64,000 bases of DNA from Enorma massiliensis phI (GTDB taxonomy: Bacteria; Actinomycetota; Coriobacteriia; Coriobacteriales; Coriobacteriaceae), in contig NZ_HE978575.1 in assembly GCF_000311845.1 (NCBI RefSeq), positions 270,715 to 334,714 on the forward strand, written 5' to 3'. Of this stretch, positions 1 through 8,146 are shown one piece after another. Position numbers and translations under genes: made by a program. Within the stretch, counting starts at the first letter, position 1. Every line of letters starts with the position of its first letter. Below the pieces are notes generated by a model. That model did no database searches, had not been told where the DNA came from, and saw only the letters and a program-made list of their open reading frames with translations.

Positions 1-66
1 TAGCTCAATTCAGCGATTTTCTGCCCGAAAACTTTTCCGTCTAGTGGGGGATAGCCTGGTTGGGGG

Positions 67-164
67 TTCGCCCAGCTGAAAGACTTCGACCGGCTGGGTT
101 CGCCCGGCTGGAAGACTTCGCCCAGCTGGATTCGCCCAGCTGGAAGGTTTCGCCCGGCTGGTCT
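67..164. repeat. Tandem repeat, 32-bp period
   Basis: An 18-bp unit (TTCGCCCAGCTGAAAGAC at 67-84) alternates with a 14-bp unit (TTCGACCGGCTGGG at 85-98). The pair recurs as 99-116/117-130 and partly as 131-148/149-164. The core TTCGCCCRGCTGG is kept in nearly every unit. It resembles other intergenic arrays in this window in size but not in sequence. Confidence 0.8.
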
Positions 165-359
165 TGTCCTGTTGGAGGGTTCCATCCAGCTGAGGGGCTG
201 TTCTTCCAGGGCACACGTGGCCCATGGGCGTCCAACGTAACCTTCGTGCAAGCAGCAGGCAAACATTTGGCAAGAACTTCGCAGGACCCGCGCCATGCTG
301 GGGGGTTCTTGCTTTATGGTCTGAGGGATGCAGAAAATGCGCGCGTCGCGTCATATCAT

Positions 360-387
360 TTCGACGTGCGATTCTCTACTATATAGA
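360..387 (+). promoter_or_regulatory. Candidate promoter of pyk
   Basis: TTCGAC (360-365) and TATAGA (382-387) are separated by 16 bp in the only AT-rich stretch upstream of pyk, about 65 bp before its start. The -35 match is poor, so this is a plausible rather than firm call. Confidence 0.35.
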
Positions 388-453
388 CAAATGGAACGGG
401 CCAGCGCCGCGCCGCTCCGTAGGCTATGACGAACGGCTCAGATGGAGGAATTC

Positions 454-1914
454 ATGAACAAGCGCACCAAGATCGTATGCACCATGGGACCGGCGTGTGA
501 CGACGAGAACATCCTTCGCGAGATGATTCTTTCGGGCATGAACGTCGCCCGCTTCAACTTCAGCCATGGCAGCCATGAAGAGCACCATGAGCGCATGGAG
601 CGCGTGAAGCGCATCTCCCGCGAGCTCGACATCCCCGTGGGCATCCTGCTCGACACCAAGGGCCCCGAGATCCGCACCGGCTTCCTTGAAGGCCATGCCA
701 AGGTCACGCTTGTTGCCGGCAGCCAGGTCACGGTGACTGCCGCCGAGACCTCCGAGGAGCTCCAGGGCACCGCCGAGCATTTCTACCTCGACCACCTCGA
801 GCTGCCGCGCGAGGTGCACGAGGGCAGCACGATTCTCATCGACGACGGCCTCATCGGCCTCACCGTCGATAGCGTCGAGGGCCAAGATATCCTTTGCACC
901 GTTCAGAACGGTGGCGAGCTTGGTGAGAAGAAGGGCGTGAACGTGCCCAACGCAAAGCTTTCGCTGCCGAGCATCACCGAGCAGGACCGTTCGGATATCC
1001 TCTTCGGCTTGGAGGAGGGCATCGACTTCATTGCTGCCTCCTTCATCCGCGACGCCGATGGCGTGCGCGAGATTCGCCATCTCTGCTGTGAGAACGGCGG
1101 CGAGCACGTGGACATCTTCCCCAAGATTGAGTGCGCGCTGGCGGTCTATCACTTCGACGAGATCCTCAAGGTGTCCGACGGCATCATGGTCGCCCGCGGC
1201 GACCTGGGCGTAGAGGTGGCGCCGGAGGTGTGCCCCACCATCCAGAAAGAGATCATCGCTAAGTGCAACGCGGCGAGCAAGCCGGTCATCACGGCCACGC
1301 AGATGCTCGATTCCATGATTCGCAACCCGCGCCCCACGCGCGCCGAGGTTACCGACGTTGCCAACGCAATCAACGACGGCACGGATGCGGTTATGCTGTC
1401 CGGCGAGTCCGCCGCTGGCAAGTACCCGCTCGAGGCCGTGCGGATGATGGCGAACATCGCGCTCACCACCGAGGCGACGATTCCCGAGCACAAGCCGTTC
1501 GATTTCGACCTTATCGATCCCGGCCGCAACCGCGTGAATGCCGCCGTGGGTCTTTCCGCGGTGACCACGGCGTTCAACGTGGGCGCCAAGGCCATTCTCA
1601 CCCCGACGAACTCTGGCCGCTCCGCGCGCCTCGTGTCCAATTTCCGCCCGGTGCTGCCCATCCAGGCGGCTACGCCCAACGAGTGGGCCATGCGCAAGAT
1701 GACCGTGTACTGGGGCGTTGAGCCCAAGCTTTCCGGCCACACCGTGGGGAGCATCGCGTACGTGGTGAACAACGCGATGGTCGAGGCTAAGGAGTCTGGC
1801 ATCGTGAACAAGGACGACCTCGTGGTCGTGACCGCCGGCGACCCCGCGATCCCCGTGATCGTGCCGGGCAGCCAGGTGTCCACCAACGTGGTCTACGTCG
1901 CGCAGGTGCTGTAG
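454..1914 (+). CDS. pyk: Pyruvate kinase
   Basis: A 486-residue pyruvate kinase, which converts phosphoenolpyruvate and ADP to pyruvate and ATP at the last step of glycolysis. Visible family motifs are KIVCTMGPA at the N terminus, FPKIEC with the catalytic lysine, ARGDLGVE, and PTRAEVTDVANAI followed by MLSGESAAG. Length and C-terminal domain are normal for the family. The start is taken at ATG 454 because GGAGG (444-448) lies five bases before it. An in-frame ATG at 442 overlaps that ribosome binding site and is unlikely. The gene stands alone, convergent with ltaE, and a long perfect hairpin follows 60 bp downstream. Together with ppc it sets the fate of phosphoenolpyruvate. Confidence 0.97.
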   Translation: MNKRTKIVCTMGPACDDENILREMILSGMNVARFNFSHGSHEEHHERMERVKRISRELDIPVGILLDTKGPEIRTGFLEGHAKVTLVAGSQVTVTAAETSEELQGTAEHFYLDHLELPREVHEGSTILIDDGLIGLTVDSVEGQDILCTVQNGGELGEKKGVNVPNAKLSLPSITEQDRSDILFGLEEGIDFIAASFIRDADGVREIRHLCCENGGEHVDIFPKIECALAVYHFDEILKVSDGIMVARGDLGVEVAPEVCPTIQKEIIAKCNAASKPVITATQMLDSMIRNPRPTRAEVTDVANAINDGTDAVMLSGESAAGKYPLEAVRMMANIALTTEATIPEHKPFDFDLIDPGRNRVNAAVGLSAVTTAFNVGAKAILTPTNSGRSARLVSNFRPVLPIQAATPNEWAMRKMTVYWGVEPKLSGHTVGSIAYVVNNAMVEAKESGIVNKDDLVVVTAGDPAIPVIVPGSQVSTNVVYVAQVL

Positions 1915-1973
1915 CCGCGCGGGTGCTGTGGCTGGGAAGGCATGCGGACTGCCATAGTCGCTCCTGACGCAAC

Positions 1974-2039
1974 AGATTGCAACAATATGCAAGACAGGGA
2001 CTCGGTTTCGGGTCCCTGTCTTGCATATTGTTGCAATCT
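1974..2039. terminator. Perfect 28-bp inverted repeat between pyk and ltaE
   Basis: The left arm (1974-2001, beginning AGATTGCAACAATATGC) is the exact reverse complement of the right arm (2012-2039), with a 10-nt loop TCGGTTTCGG. The right arm runs into TTTTCTT, so it can end transcription from pyk. The arm is much longer than a usual terminator stem and is AT-rich on the outside. No other copy of this arm was seen in the window. Confidence 0.75.
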
Positions 2040-2068
2040 TTTCTTCGGGGTGAGCCCTCGATCGGCCC

Positions 2069-3151
2069 CTATTCCTTCACGGAGCGGGCGAAGGCAACGG
2101 CCTCGGCGACTGCGTTCTGCGGGGTTGCCCAGCTGGTCACGAAACGGACAAGCCCGCGTCCGGTACCGGAGGGGTCGTCGGCCGCCATGGGTTCGCAGCC
2201 GAGGCCCTCGGCAAGGCGCGCCGCTTCTCCCGTCGTGGCCCAGAAGAACTGCTGGTTGCCCGTTGTCGAAAGGAGCGGCTCATAACCGGCGTCTGCGAGG
2301 CCGCGTGCGAGCTCGACAGCGCAGGCGTTCGCATGCCGTGCGAGCTGCCAGTAGAGCACCTCGCCCGCCGCATCGCGCGTTGCGGGGTCAAAGGCCGCCT
2401 CGTACATCACGCCCATCACGCGCCCTTTTGCGGTGAGCTGCCCCGCGCGCTTGGTGAGGTAGGGGAGCCGCTCGATGGCGCGGCGTCCGCGCGCGGTGCG
2501 CGGGCTCACCACGAGAGCTTCGCCGAAGAGCATGCCGTTCTTCGTTCCTCCCAAGGTGAACGCGTCTGCTCGCTCAGCGATGTGCTGAATGGTGAGGTCC
2601 GTGCCCGCCGCCATGCAGCCGCTTGCCATGCGTGCGCCGTCCACGTAAACAGCAAGCTCGCGCTCGGCGGCCCAATCACAGAGCGCGTCGAATTCGGCGC
2701 GCGTATACACATATCCGAGCTCGCTCGTCTGCGAGAAGTAGAGCATGCCGGGGCGCGTGGTGGCGGCGCCGTTTGCCACGCTGGCGGCCCAAAGCGGCTC
2801 CATGCCTAAGCAGGTTAGGCGGCCCAAGGGGTCGCGCGTGGCCAGGAGGCGCCGTCCGTGCGCCTCGATCGCGCCCGTCTCGTGAATGGTGGGGTGCGCA
2901 TCGGCGGCACAGAGCGGGCCCTCGAACTCCTCGGTCAGGCTCGTGATGGCGAGGATGTTTGCCGGCGTGCCCCCGGGAACGAAGGTGACGGAGGCATCTG
3001 GTTGCCCGATTTCGGCGCGGATGAGCGCGGCTGCCCGGGAGCAATGCTCGTCGGCTCCGTAGCCCACGCACTGCTCGAGGTTAGTTCGCACAAGCGCGTC
3101 GAGAATCGCGGGCGCGGCGCCCTCGCTGTAGTCGTTGCGGAATTGATGCAT
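2069..3151 (-). CDS. ltaE: Low-specificity threonine aldolase-like PLP enzyme
   Basis: A 360-residue fold-type I pyridoxal-phosphate enzyme of the beta-eliminating lyase family. It probably cleaves L-threonine or L-allo-threonine to glycine and acetaldehyde. Evidence includes the N-terminal FRNDYSEGAAP, GYGADEHCSRA, the substrate-handling HPTIHETGAIEAHG, VDGARMASG, and the PLP lysine in TLGGTKNG. The start at 3151 is preferred over 3166 because GAGG lies a few bases before it on the minus strand. The gene is convergent with pyk and divergent from hisS. The substrate preference (threonine, phenylserine or other 3-hydroxy amino acids) cannot be read from sequence. Confidence 0.85.
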   Translation of the reverse strand: MHQFRNDYSEGAAPAILDALVRTNLEQCVGYGADEHCSRAAALIRAEIGQPDASVTFVPGGTPANILAITSLTEEFEGPLCAADAHPTIHETGAIEAHGRRLLATRDPLGRLTCLGMEPLWAASVANGAATTRPGMLYFSQTSELGYVYTRAEFDALCDWAAERELAVYVDGARMASGCMAAGTDLTIQHIAERADAFTLGGTKNGMLFGEALVVSPRTARGRRAIERLPYLTKRAGQLTAKGRVMGVMYEAAFDPATRDAAGEVLYWQLARHANACAVELARGLADAGYEPLLSTTGNQQFFWATTGEAARLAEGLGCEPMAADDPSGTGRGLVRFVTSWATPQNAVAEAVAFARSVKE

Positions 3152-3191
3152 GGGTGCCTCTTTCATACGCGTTGGTTTGTGCGGCCGGATT

Positions 3192-3261
3192 GAAGGCGCG
3201 GCAATGGGCAGGCGGCTGCTTCAGGATCGAGGGCCACCTCCGGTTCTGTTGCCGCGCCTTC
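3192..3261. repeat. Inverted repeat with 13-bp perfect stem in the ltaE-hisS divergent region
   Basis: GAAGGCGCGGCAA (3192-3204) is exactly complementary to 3249-3261, enclosing 44 bp. It lies in the leader of ltaE, about 40 bp before its start, and upstream of the hisS promoter. It does not match the T-box sequence expected for a leader of an aminoacyl-tRNA synthetase gene. Confidence 0.6.
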
Positions 3262-3347
3262 ACCGTCAACTCGACAGTTTACTCCGACTCCGCCATCGCG
3301 GCCCATTGCCAACTTATGTCGAGATTGCCCTTGCGGACGGGCTCGGT

Positions 3348-3376
3348 TTGCGAGGGAAAACTCGCGCCCATATAAT
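3348..3376 (+). promoter_or_regulatory. Promoter of hisS
   Basis: TTGCGA (3348-3353) and a perfect TATAAT (3371-3376) are spaced by 17 bp, about 90 bp before the hisS start. This is the best sigma-70-type match in the region. Confidence 0.65.
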
Positions 3377-3468
3377 AAGTGCCCGAATAGCACGAGACCG
3401 TAGCGCGAGCGAGCTTCTCGGGTAGATTGACTCGCCGCGCAGGGCGATTGACGATGGGAAGGCATGCC

Positions 3469-4782
3469 ATGCAGGCACAGAAAGCAGAGGGCACCAAGGA
3501 CCTGATCGGGCGCGAGATGCGCGCATGGCAGCGCATGCAGCGTGTGGCTGCCGAGGTGTTCGGGCCGTACGGCTTCGAGCCGGTGGAGACGCCTGCCATC
3601 GAGCAGGTTGACGTGTTCGTGCACGGCATCGGGCAATCCACCGACGTGGTGCGCAAGGAGATGTTCCGCGTATTCTCGGGCGCCAACCTTGAGCGCGCGC
3701 TCGCGGAGGGCACGGATGCCAAGCTCAAGGCCAAGCAGCGCCTCGCTCTTCGTCCCGAGGGCACGGCCGGCGTGGTGCGCTCCGTGGTAGAGAACAACCT
3801 CGTGCCGCAGGGTGCCTCGCCCGTCAAGCTCTACTATGCCGAGGCGATGTTTCGCGGCGAGCGCCCGCAGAAGGGGCGCCTGCGCCAGTTCCACCAGGTA
3901 GGTATCGAATGGCTCGGCGCGCCCGATCCGGCGGCGGATGCCGAGTGCATCATCATGCTCATGGAGTTCTACCAGCGCCTGGGCTTCGACCTTTCCAAGC
4001 TGCGCCTGCTCATCAACTCGATGGGCGATCCGGCGTGCCGGCCTGCATACCGCGATAAGGTGCGTCAGTTCATCCTCGACCATGCGGACGATATGTGTGA
4101 CGAATGCCGCGAGCGCGCAGAGCTCAACCCGCTGCGCGCCTTCGATTGCAAGAACGACCATTGCCGCGAAATCATGAAAGACGCCCCGCTCATGCGCGAT
4201 GAGCTTTGCGACGAATGCCGCGGCCACTATGAGCAGGTTAAACGCTACCTCGATGCGGCGGGCATCGCCTATATCGAGGACCCGACCCTTGTGCGCGGTC
4301 TGGACTACTACACGCGCACGGTCTTCGAGGTGGAGGCGCCGGGTGCAGGCGTGGGTTCCATCGGCGGCGGCGGGCGCTACGACGGGCTCGTGGAGCTCGA
4401 GGGGGGCAAGCCGACCCCGGGCGTTGGCTTCGCGGTGGGCTTCGAGCGGGCAATGCTCGCACTCGAGGCGTTCGGCGTAGAGCTTGGCGACGAGCTCGAG
4501 CCCTGCGTGTACGTGGCGAACGCCGGCGACGAGCTTCGCGGTGAGGTGTTCGGCATCACCCATGAGCTGCGCAAGGCGGGCGTGCGAACCGAGGCGAACT
4601 ATCAGGGCCGCTCCCTCAAGAGCCAGTTCAAGCAGGCCGATAAGCTCGGCGTGCGCCTCATTGCGGTGGTGGGTGGCGATGAGCTTGCCCAGGGCGTCGT
4701 GCGCCTGCGCGACATGGCAACGCATGACGAAGCGCTCGTCGCGCGCGATGAGCTCGTTGAAGAGGTTCGTGCGCGCTTGTAG
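3469..4782 (+). CDS. hisS: Histidyl-tRNA synthetase
   Basis: A 437-residue class II synthetase charging tRNA-His with histidine. Visible are QKAEGTKDLIG at the N terminus, motif 2 (AMFRGERPQKGRLRQFHQ), the histidine-specific LVRGLDYYTRTVFE, and motif 3 in GGRYDGLVELEGG...GFAVGFER. The C-terminal anticodon-binding domain ends normally. An in-frame frame start at 3427 exists, but ATG 3469 has GGAAGG six bases upstream and fits the family N terminus. It has its own promoter; ppc follows in the same direction after a 169-bp gap. Confidence 0.97.
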   Translation: MQAQKAEGTKDLIGREMRAWQRMQRVAAEVFGPYGFEPVETPAIEQVDVFVHGIGQSTDVVRKEMFRVFSGANLERALAEGTDAKLKAKQRLALRPEGTAGVVRSVVENNLVPQGASPVKLYYAEAMFRGERPQKGRLRQFHQVGIEWLGAPDPAADAECIIMLMEFYQRLGFDLSKLRLLINSMGDPACRPAYRDKVRQFILDHADDMCDECRERAELNPLRAFDCKNDHCREIMKDAPLMRDELCDECRGHYEQVKRYLDAAGIAYIEDPTLVRGLDYYTRTVFEVEAPGAGVGSIGGGGRYDGLVELEGGKPTPGVGFAVGFERAMLALEAFGVELGDELEPCVYVANAGDELRGEVFGITHELRKAGVRTEANYQGRSLKSQFKQADKLGVRLIAVVGGDELAQGVVRLRDMATHDEALVARDELVEEVRARL

Positions 4783-4895
4783 CCCCTAAGGCTCGGCTCT
4801 AGGGCTGCAGCCATAGTCGTGGTTCGCGATATGAACAGAGATATGAATAGTCGTTATCGCTTCGGCGGTATGCGGCCGCAACGGAGCAACTTCCC

Positions 4896-4901
4896 TATAA
4901 T
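4896..4901 (+). promoter_or_regulatory. Candidate -10 box of ppc
   Basis: A perfect TATAAT 51 bp before the ppc start, without a recognisable -35 box 16-18 bp upstream. It could be activator-dependent. Confidence 0.4.
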
Positions 4902-4951
4902 GTGACGCGGCGTGCCCATTGTGGGATGTTCCCGACCAGTAAGGAGGCACC

Positions 4952-7744
4952 GTGGAGAGTGTAAGCAACGGCGGCTATCTAGGCGGCGAGGTGGCGGAGC
5001 ATAAGCTCGGCGCTGCCGACACCGACCTCGTGATCAGAAGCTACGCTGAGATCGAGCTGCCCGAGAGCCTGCGCGATAACCTGGCGCTTTTCATGCGCTT
5101 GGAGCGGCAGGTGCTCCGCGACTACAGTCCGAAGCTTTGTGACACCTTTGATCAGCTGCTCAACAACGTGACCCGCGCCAACGAGGGCGACCCGGGCGGC
5201 ATGGCTGCGGCCGAGACCACCGACGGGGAGGGCGTGCCCACTGCGGACACCGAGAGCGCCTGCGCGTTCCGCGATGCGGTGGCTATGCTCGATAGCCTTG
5301 ATATCGACGAGAAGCAGATGGTGGTGCGCGCGTTTACGTCGTTCTTCCATCTGGCGAATCTCTCCGAAGAGAACTACCGCGTGGAGACGCTCCTTGAGCG
5401 CGAGCGCGAGGTTTCCATCGACTCTGCCATCGATTCGTCGAATGAGCTCACGGTGGCCTACGACCAGCTCGTGCGCGAGATGGGGGGCGGTCCGGCGACG
5501 CAGCTCTTGGCCAAGCTCGAGTTTCATCCGGTCTTTACCGCGCATCCCACCGAGGCGCGCCGCAAGGCCGTCGAAGGCAAGATCCGTCGCATTTCGCAGC
5601 TGCTGGGCGAGCATCCGCGCCTTGGCGGCTCTGCTCTCGTGGAAAACGAGCGGCATCTCTTGCAGGAGATCGACGCTCTCGTGCGCACGAGCCCCATCGC
5701 GGTGAAGAAGCCGACGCCCGTCGAGGAAGCCGATACCATCATCGATATCTTCGACAACACGCTCTTCGATACCATTCCCGAGGTATATCGTCGTTTCGAC
5801 GACTGGGTTCTGGGCGAGTATGCCGGCTCGGTGCCGCCGGTGTGCCCGGCGTTCTTCCATCCCGGTAGCTGGATCGGTTCGGATCGCGACGGCAATCCCA
5901 ACGTCACCGCTAAGGTATCGCGGCAGGTAGCAGCTAAGTTCGCTACGCATATGGTTCAGAAGCTTGCCGAGAAGTGCCGCCGCGTGGGGCGCAACCTCAC
6001 GCTCGAGGCACGCTACACCAAGCCGTCCGACGAGCTGCTCAATCTCTGGAACCATCAGGTCGAGATGAGCGAGGTGCTCACGAGCCGTGCCGACGCTATC
6101 AGCGCGTCCGAGCCGCATCGCGCCGTGATGCTCGTCATGGCCGACCGCCTCGACGCCACGGTGCGTCGCAATGCCGACACCATGTATCGCTCTGCCGACG
6201 ACTTCCTGGCCGATCTGCGCATCGTGCAGCGCTCGCTTGCCGATGCCGGCGCGCCCCGCGCGGCGTACGGTCCGGTGCAGACGCTGATCTGGCAGGTCGA
6301 GACCTTCGGCTTCCATATGGTCGAGATGGAGTTCCGTCAGCATTCGCTCGTGCATACGCGCGCGCTGGCCGATTTGCGCGAGCACGGCCGCCACGGCGAC
6401 CTTGCGCCCATGACGCGCGAAGTGCTCGATACGTTCCGCGCGATCGGTTCCATCCAGAAGCGCTACGGCGAGAAGATGGCGCATCGCTACATCATCAGCT
6501 TCACCAAGAGCGCCCAGCACGTGGCCGACGTATACGAGCTCGCCCAGCTTGCCTTCGCTCACCCGGAGGACGTGCCCGCGCTCGACGTGATTCCGCTCTT
6601 CGAACAGCTCGAGGACCTCGAGGGCTGCGTCGACGTGCTGAACGAGATGCTCGAGCTGCCTGCCGTGCAGAAGCGCCTGGCGCAGACCAATCGCAAGATG
6701 GAGGTCATGCTCGGGTACTCGGACTCGTCGAAGGACGCCGGCCCCACGACCGCTACGCTCGCACTTCACTCCGCGCAGGCGCGTATCGCCGAATGGGCGG
6801 AGAAGAATGATATCGACCTCGTGCTCATGCATGGCCGCGGCGGCGCCGTGGGCCGCGGCGGCGGTCCCGCCAACCGAGCGGTGCTCGCGCAGCCCAAGGG
6901 CTCGGTTAACTGCCACTTCAAGGTGACGGAGCAAGGCGAGGTCATCTTCGCGCGCTACGGCAACCCGCTTCTGGCCCGCCGCCACATCGAGAGCGTTGCC
7001 GCGGCGACGCTGCTCAACTCTGCGCCTTCCGTGGAGCGGACCAACACCGAGACCACCGAGCGCTATGCAGAGATGGCGGAACGCCTGAACGATGTCTCGC
7101 ATGACCGGTACCTCGACCTGCTGAACACCGACGACTTCGCGCCGTGGTTCTCTATCGTGACGCCGCTTACCGAGGTGGGCTTGCTGCCCATCGGCTCGCG
7201 TCCGGCCAAGCGCGGCCTGGGGGCGCAGTCCCTCGACGATCTTCGCACCATTCCGTGGGTGTTCTCGTGGTCTCAGGCGCGCATCAACCTGGCGGCTTGG
7301 TACGGGTTGGGAAGTGCTTGCGAGTCGCTCGGCGACCTTGAGCTTTTGCAGCGCGCATACCGTGAATGGCCGCTTTTCAGCACCTTCATCGATAACATCG
7401 AGATGTCCATCGCGAAGACCGACGGGCGTATCGCCAAGATGTATCTGGCGCTCGGCGACCGCGATGACCTTGCGAAAAAGGTGTACGACGAGATGCAGCT
7501 CACGCGAAAGTGGACGCTCGCCATCGTGGGCGACGCGTGGCCGCTGGAGCATCGCCATGTGCTTGGCCGGGCGGTGCGCGTGCGCAACCCCTATGTGGAT
7601 GCCTTGTCGCTCGCACAGGTGCGCGCGCTTCGCGTGGTGCGTGAGCAGCAGGAAGAGCTCTCCGAGGAGGCGAAGGCGGAGCTCTTGTCGCTCATCCTTT
7701 CGACCGTGACCGGCGTTTCTGCGGGGCTTCAGAACACGGGGTAA
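4952..7744 (+). CDS. ppc: Phosphoenolpyruvate carboxylase
   Basis: A 930-residue enzyme adding bicarbonate to phosphoenolpyruvate to give oxaloacetate, the anaplerotic step. Catalytic signatures are all present: FTAHPTEARRK with the essential histidine, GSDRDGNPNVT, LGYSDSSKDAGP, MHGRGGAVGRGGGPANRA, and the QNTG C terminus. The start is GTG 4952, with AAGGAGG (4941-4947) four bases before it. The region corresponding to residues 60-110 is an acidic, poorly conserved insert. A family-1 structured element begins 27 nt after the stop. Confidence 0.97.
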   Translation: MESVSNGGYLGGEVAEHKLGAADTDLVIRSYAEIELPESLRDNLALFMRLERQVLRDYSPKLCDTFDQLLNNVTRANEGDPGGMAAAETTDGEGVPTADTESACAFRDAVAMLDSLDIDEKQMVVRAFTSFFHLANLSEENYRVETLLEREREVSIDSAIDSSNELTVAYDQLVREMGGGPATQLLAKLEFHPVFTAHPTEARRKAVEGKIRRISQLLGEHPRLGGSALVENERHLLQEIDALVRTSPIAVKKPTPVEEADTIIDIFDNTLFDTIPEVYRRFDDWVLGEYAGSVPPVCPAFFHPGSWIGSDRDGNPNVTAKVSRQVAAKFATHMVQKLAEKCRRVGRNLTLEARYTKPSDELLNLWNHQVEMSEVLTSRADAISASEPHRAVMLVMADRLDATVRRNADTMYRSADDFLADLRIVQRSLADAGAPRAAYGPVQTLIWQVETFGFHMVEMEFRQHSLVHTRALADLREHGRHGDLAPMTREVLDTFRAIGSIQKRYGEKMAHRYIISFTKSAQHVADVYELAQLAFAHPEDVPALDVIPLFEQLEDLEGCVDVLNEMLELPAVQKRLAQTNRKMEVMLGYSDSSKDAGPTTATLALHSAQARIAEWAEKNDIDLVLMHGRGGAVGRGGGPANRAVLAQPKGSVNCHFKVTEQGEVIFARYGNPLLARRHIESVAAATLLNSAPSVERTNTETTERYAEMAERLNDVSHDRYLDLLNTDDFAPWFSIVTPLTEVGLLPIGSRPAKRGLGAQSLDDLRTIPWVFSWSQARINLAAWYGLGSACESLGDLELLQRAYREWPLFSTFIDNIEMSIAKTDGRIAKMYLALGDRDDLAKKVYDEMQLTRKWTLAIVGDAWPLEHRHVLGRAVRVRNPYVDALSLAQVRALRVVREQQEELSEEAKAELLSLILSTVTGVSAGLQNTG

Positions 7745-7770
7745 GCGAAGGCCGCTCGATCCCGACGGAG

Positions 7771-7867
7771 GGGCGGGCATATCGTGCTGTGCTCAAACAG
7801 TCCTCGAACAAGGGTCCCTTCTGGGGCCCTTGTTCTGCGGAACTGCGCCAGCGCGATATGTCCGCCC
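7771..7867 (-). repeat. Family-1 structured 3' element, copy C (after ppc)
   Basis: A 19-bp outer stem (7771-7789 with 7849-7867, two positions that can pair as G-U) encloses an inner hairpin (7806-7818 with 7823-7835). Read on the minus strand, the linker before the inner stem ends AGTTCCGCA and the linker after it begins GAGGACTG. These linkers are shared with the elements at 23371 and 33493, while the stems differ. It begins 27 nt after the ppc stop. No T-run follows, so it is not an ordinary terminator. Confidence 0.7.
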
Positions 7868-7939
7868 ATCTTGCAAAACTTCGCCAGCGCGATATGCCCG
7901 CCCATCTTGCAAAACTTCGCCAGCGCGATATGTCCGCCC
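7847..7939. repeat. 36-bp tandem repeat, 2.6 copies
   Basis: Units at 7847-7882, 7883-7918 and a partial 7919-7939 share GCCAGCGCGATATGYCCGCC and then CATCTTGCAAAACTTC. Each unit carries the right outer arm of the preceding structured element, so the left arm at 7771-7789 has three possible pairing partners. The copies differ by a single base. Spacing is fixed with no spacer diversity, so this is not a CRISPR array. Confidence 0.85.
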
Positions 7940-8024
7940 TCCTGCGCTTACGGCCTGCGACTTAGATTGGGAGCATGATAGTTTGCAGTGCGATGGTAGG
8001 CAGTGTCACTGCTGGAGTGCGTTT

Positions 8025-8109
8025 GTGCTTCTCGCGATGATTGTCGTACAAATTGTTGCTTTTGACTTTGAAAATCGTCCATTTCATTCGACAATTTTCG
8101 CGATAGCAC
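8025..8109. repeat. Imperfect long palindrome, about 21-bp arms
   Basis: The arm at 8025-8046 (GTGCTTCTCGCGATGATTG onward) is nearly complementary to 8089-8109, enclosing a 42-bp AT-rich centre. It lies just downstream of the minus-strand XRE regulator gene and may serve as its 3' end. The rest of the 7940-8146 gap shows nothing recognisable. Confidence 0.6.
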
Positions 8110-8146
8110 TGAGTGGCATCGCGGCGGCATCAGGTGATCAGGGCCT

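Larger units (their letters stand above)
1..453. other. Non-coding leader region upstream of pyk
   Basis: No convincing gene is seen: open frames here lack ribosome binding sites and their translations are repeat-derived. The stretch holds a short tandem array (67-164), a weak inverted repeat (GCAAGAAC near 271 with GTTCTTGC near 305) and an AT-rich patch just before pyk that probably carries its promoter. The end of whatever gene lies further left is not visible. Confidence 0.6.

Noticed and set aside
3152-3468. T-box leader for hisS
   Set aside because: The conserved T-box sequence and a following terminator are not present.
4979-7780. A 933-codon open frame on the minus strand opposite ppc, and similar long antisense frames opposite nrdJ, glnA, prfC, adh and gatB
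   Set aside because: They mirror codon-biased GC-rich genes, show no family motifs and no ribosome binding sites, and the sense frames are unmistakable.
7847-7939. CRISPR array
   Set aside because: Repeats are adjacent without variable spacers, only 2.6 copies, and no cas gene is present.
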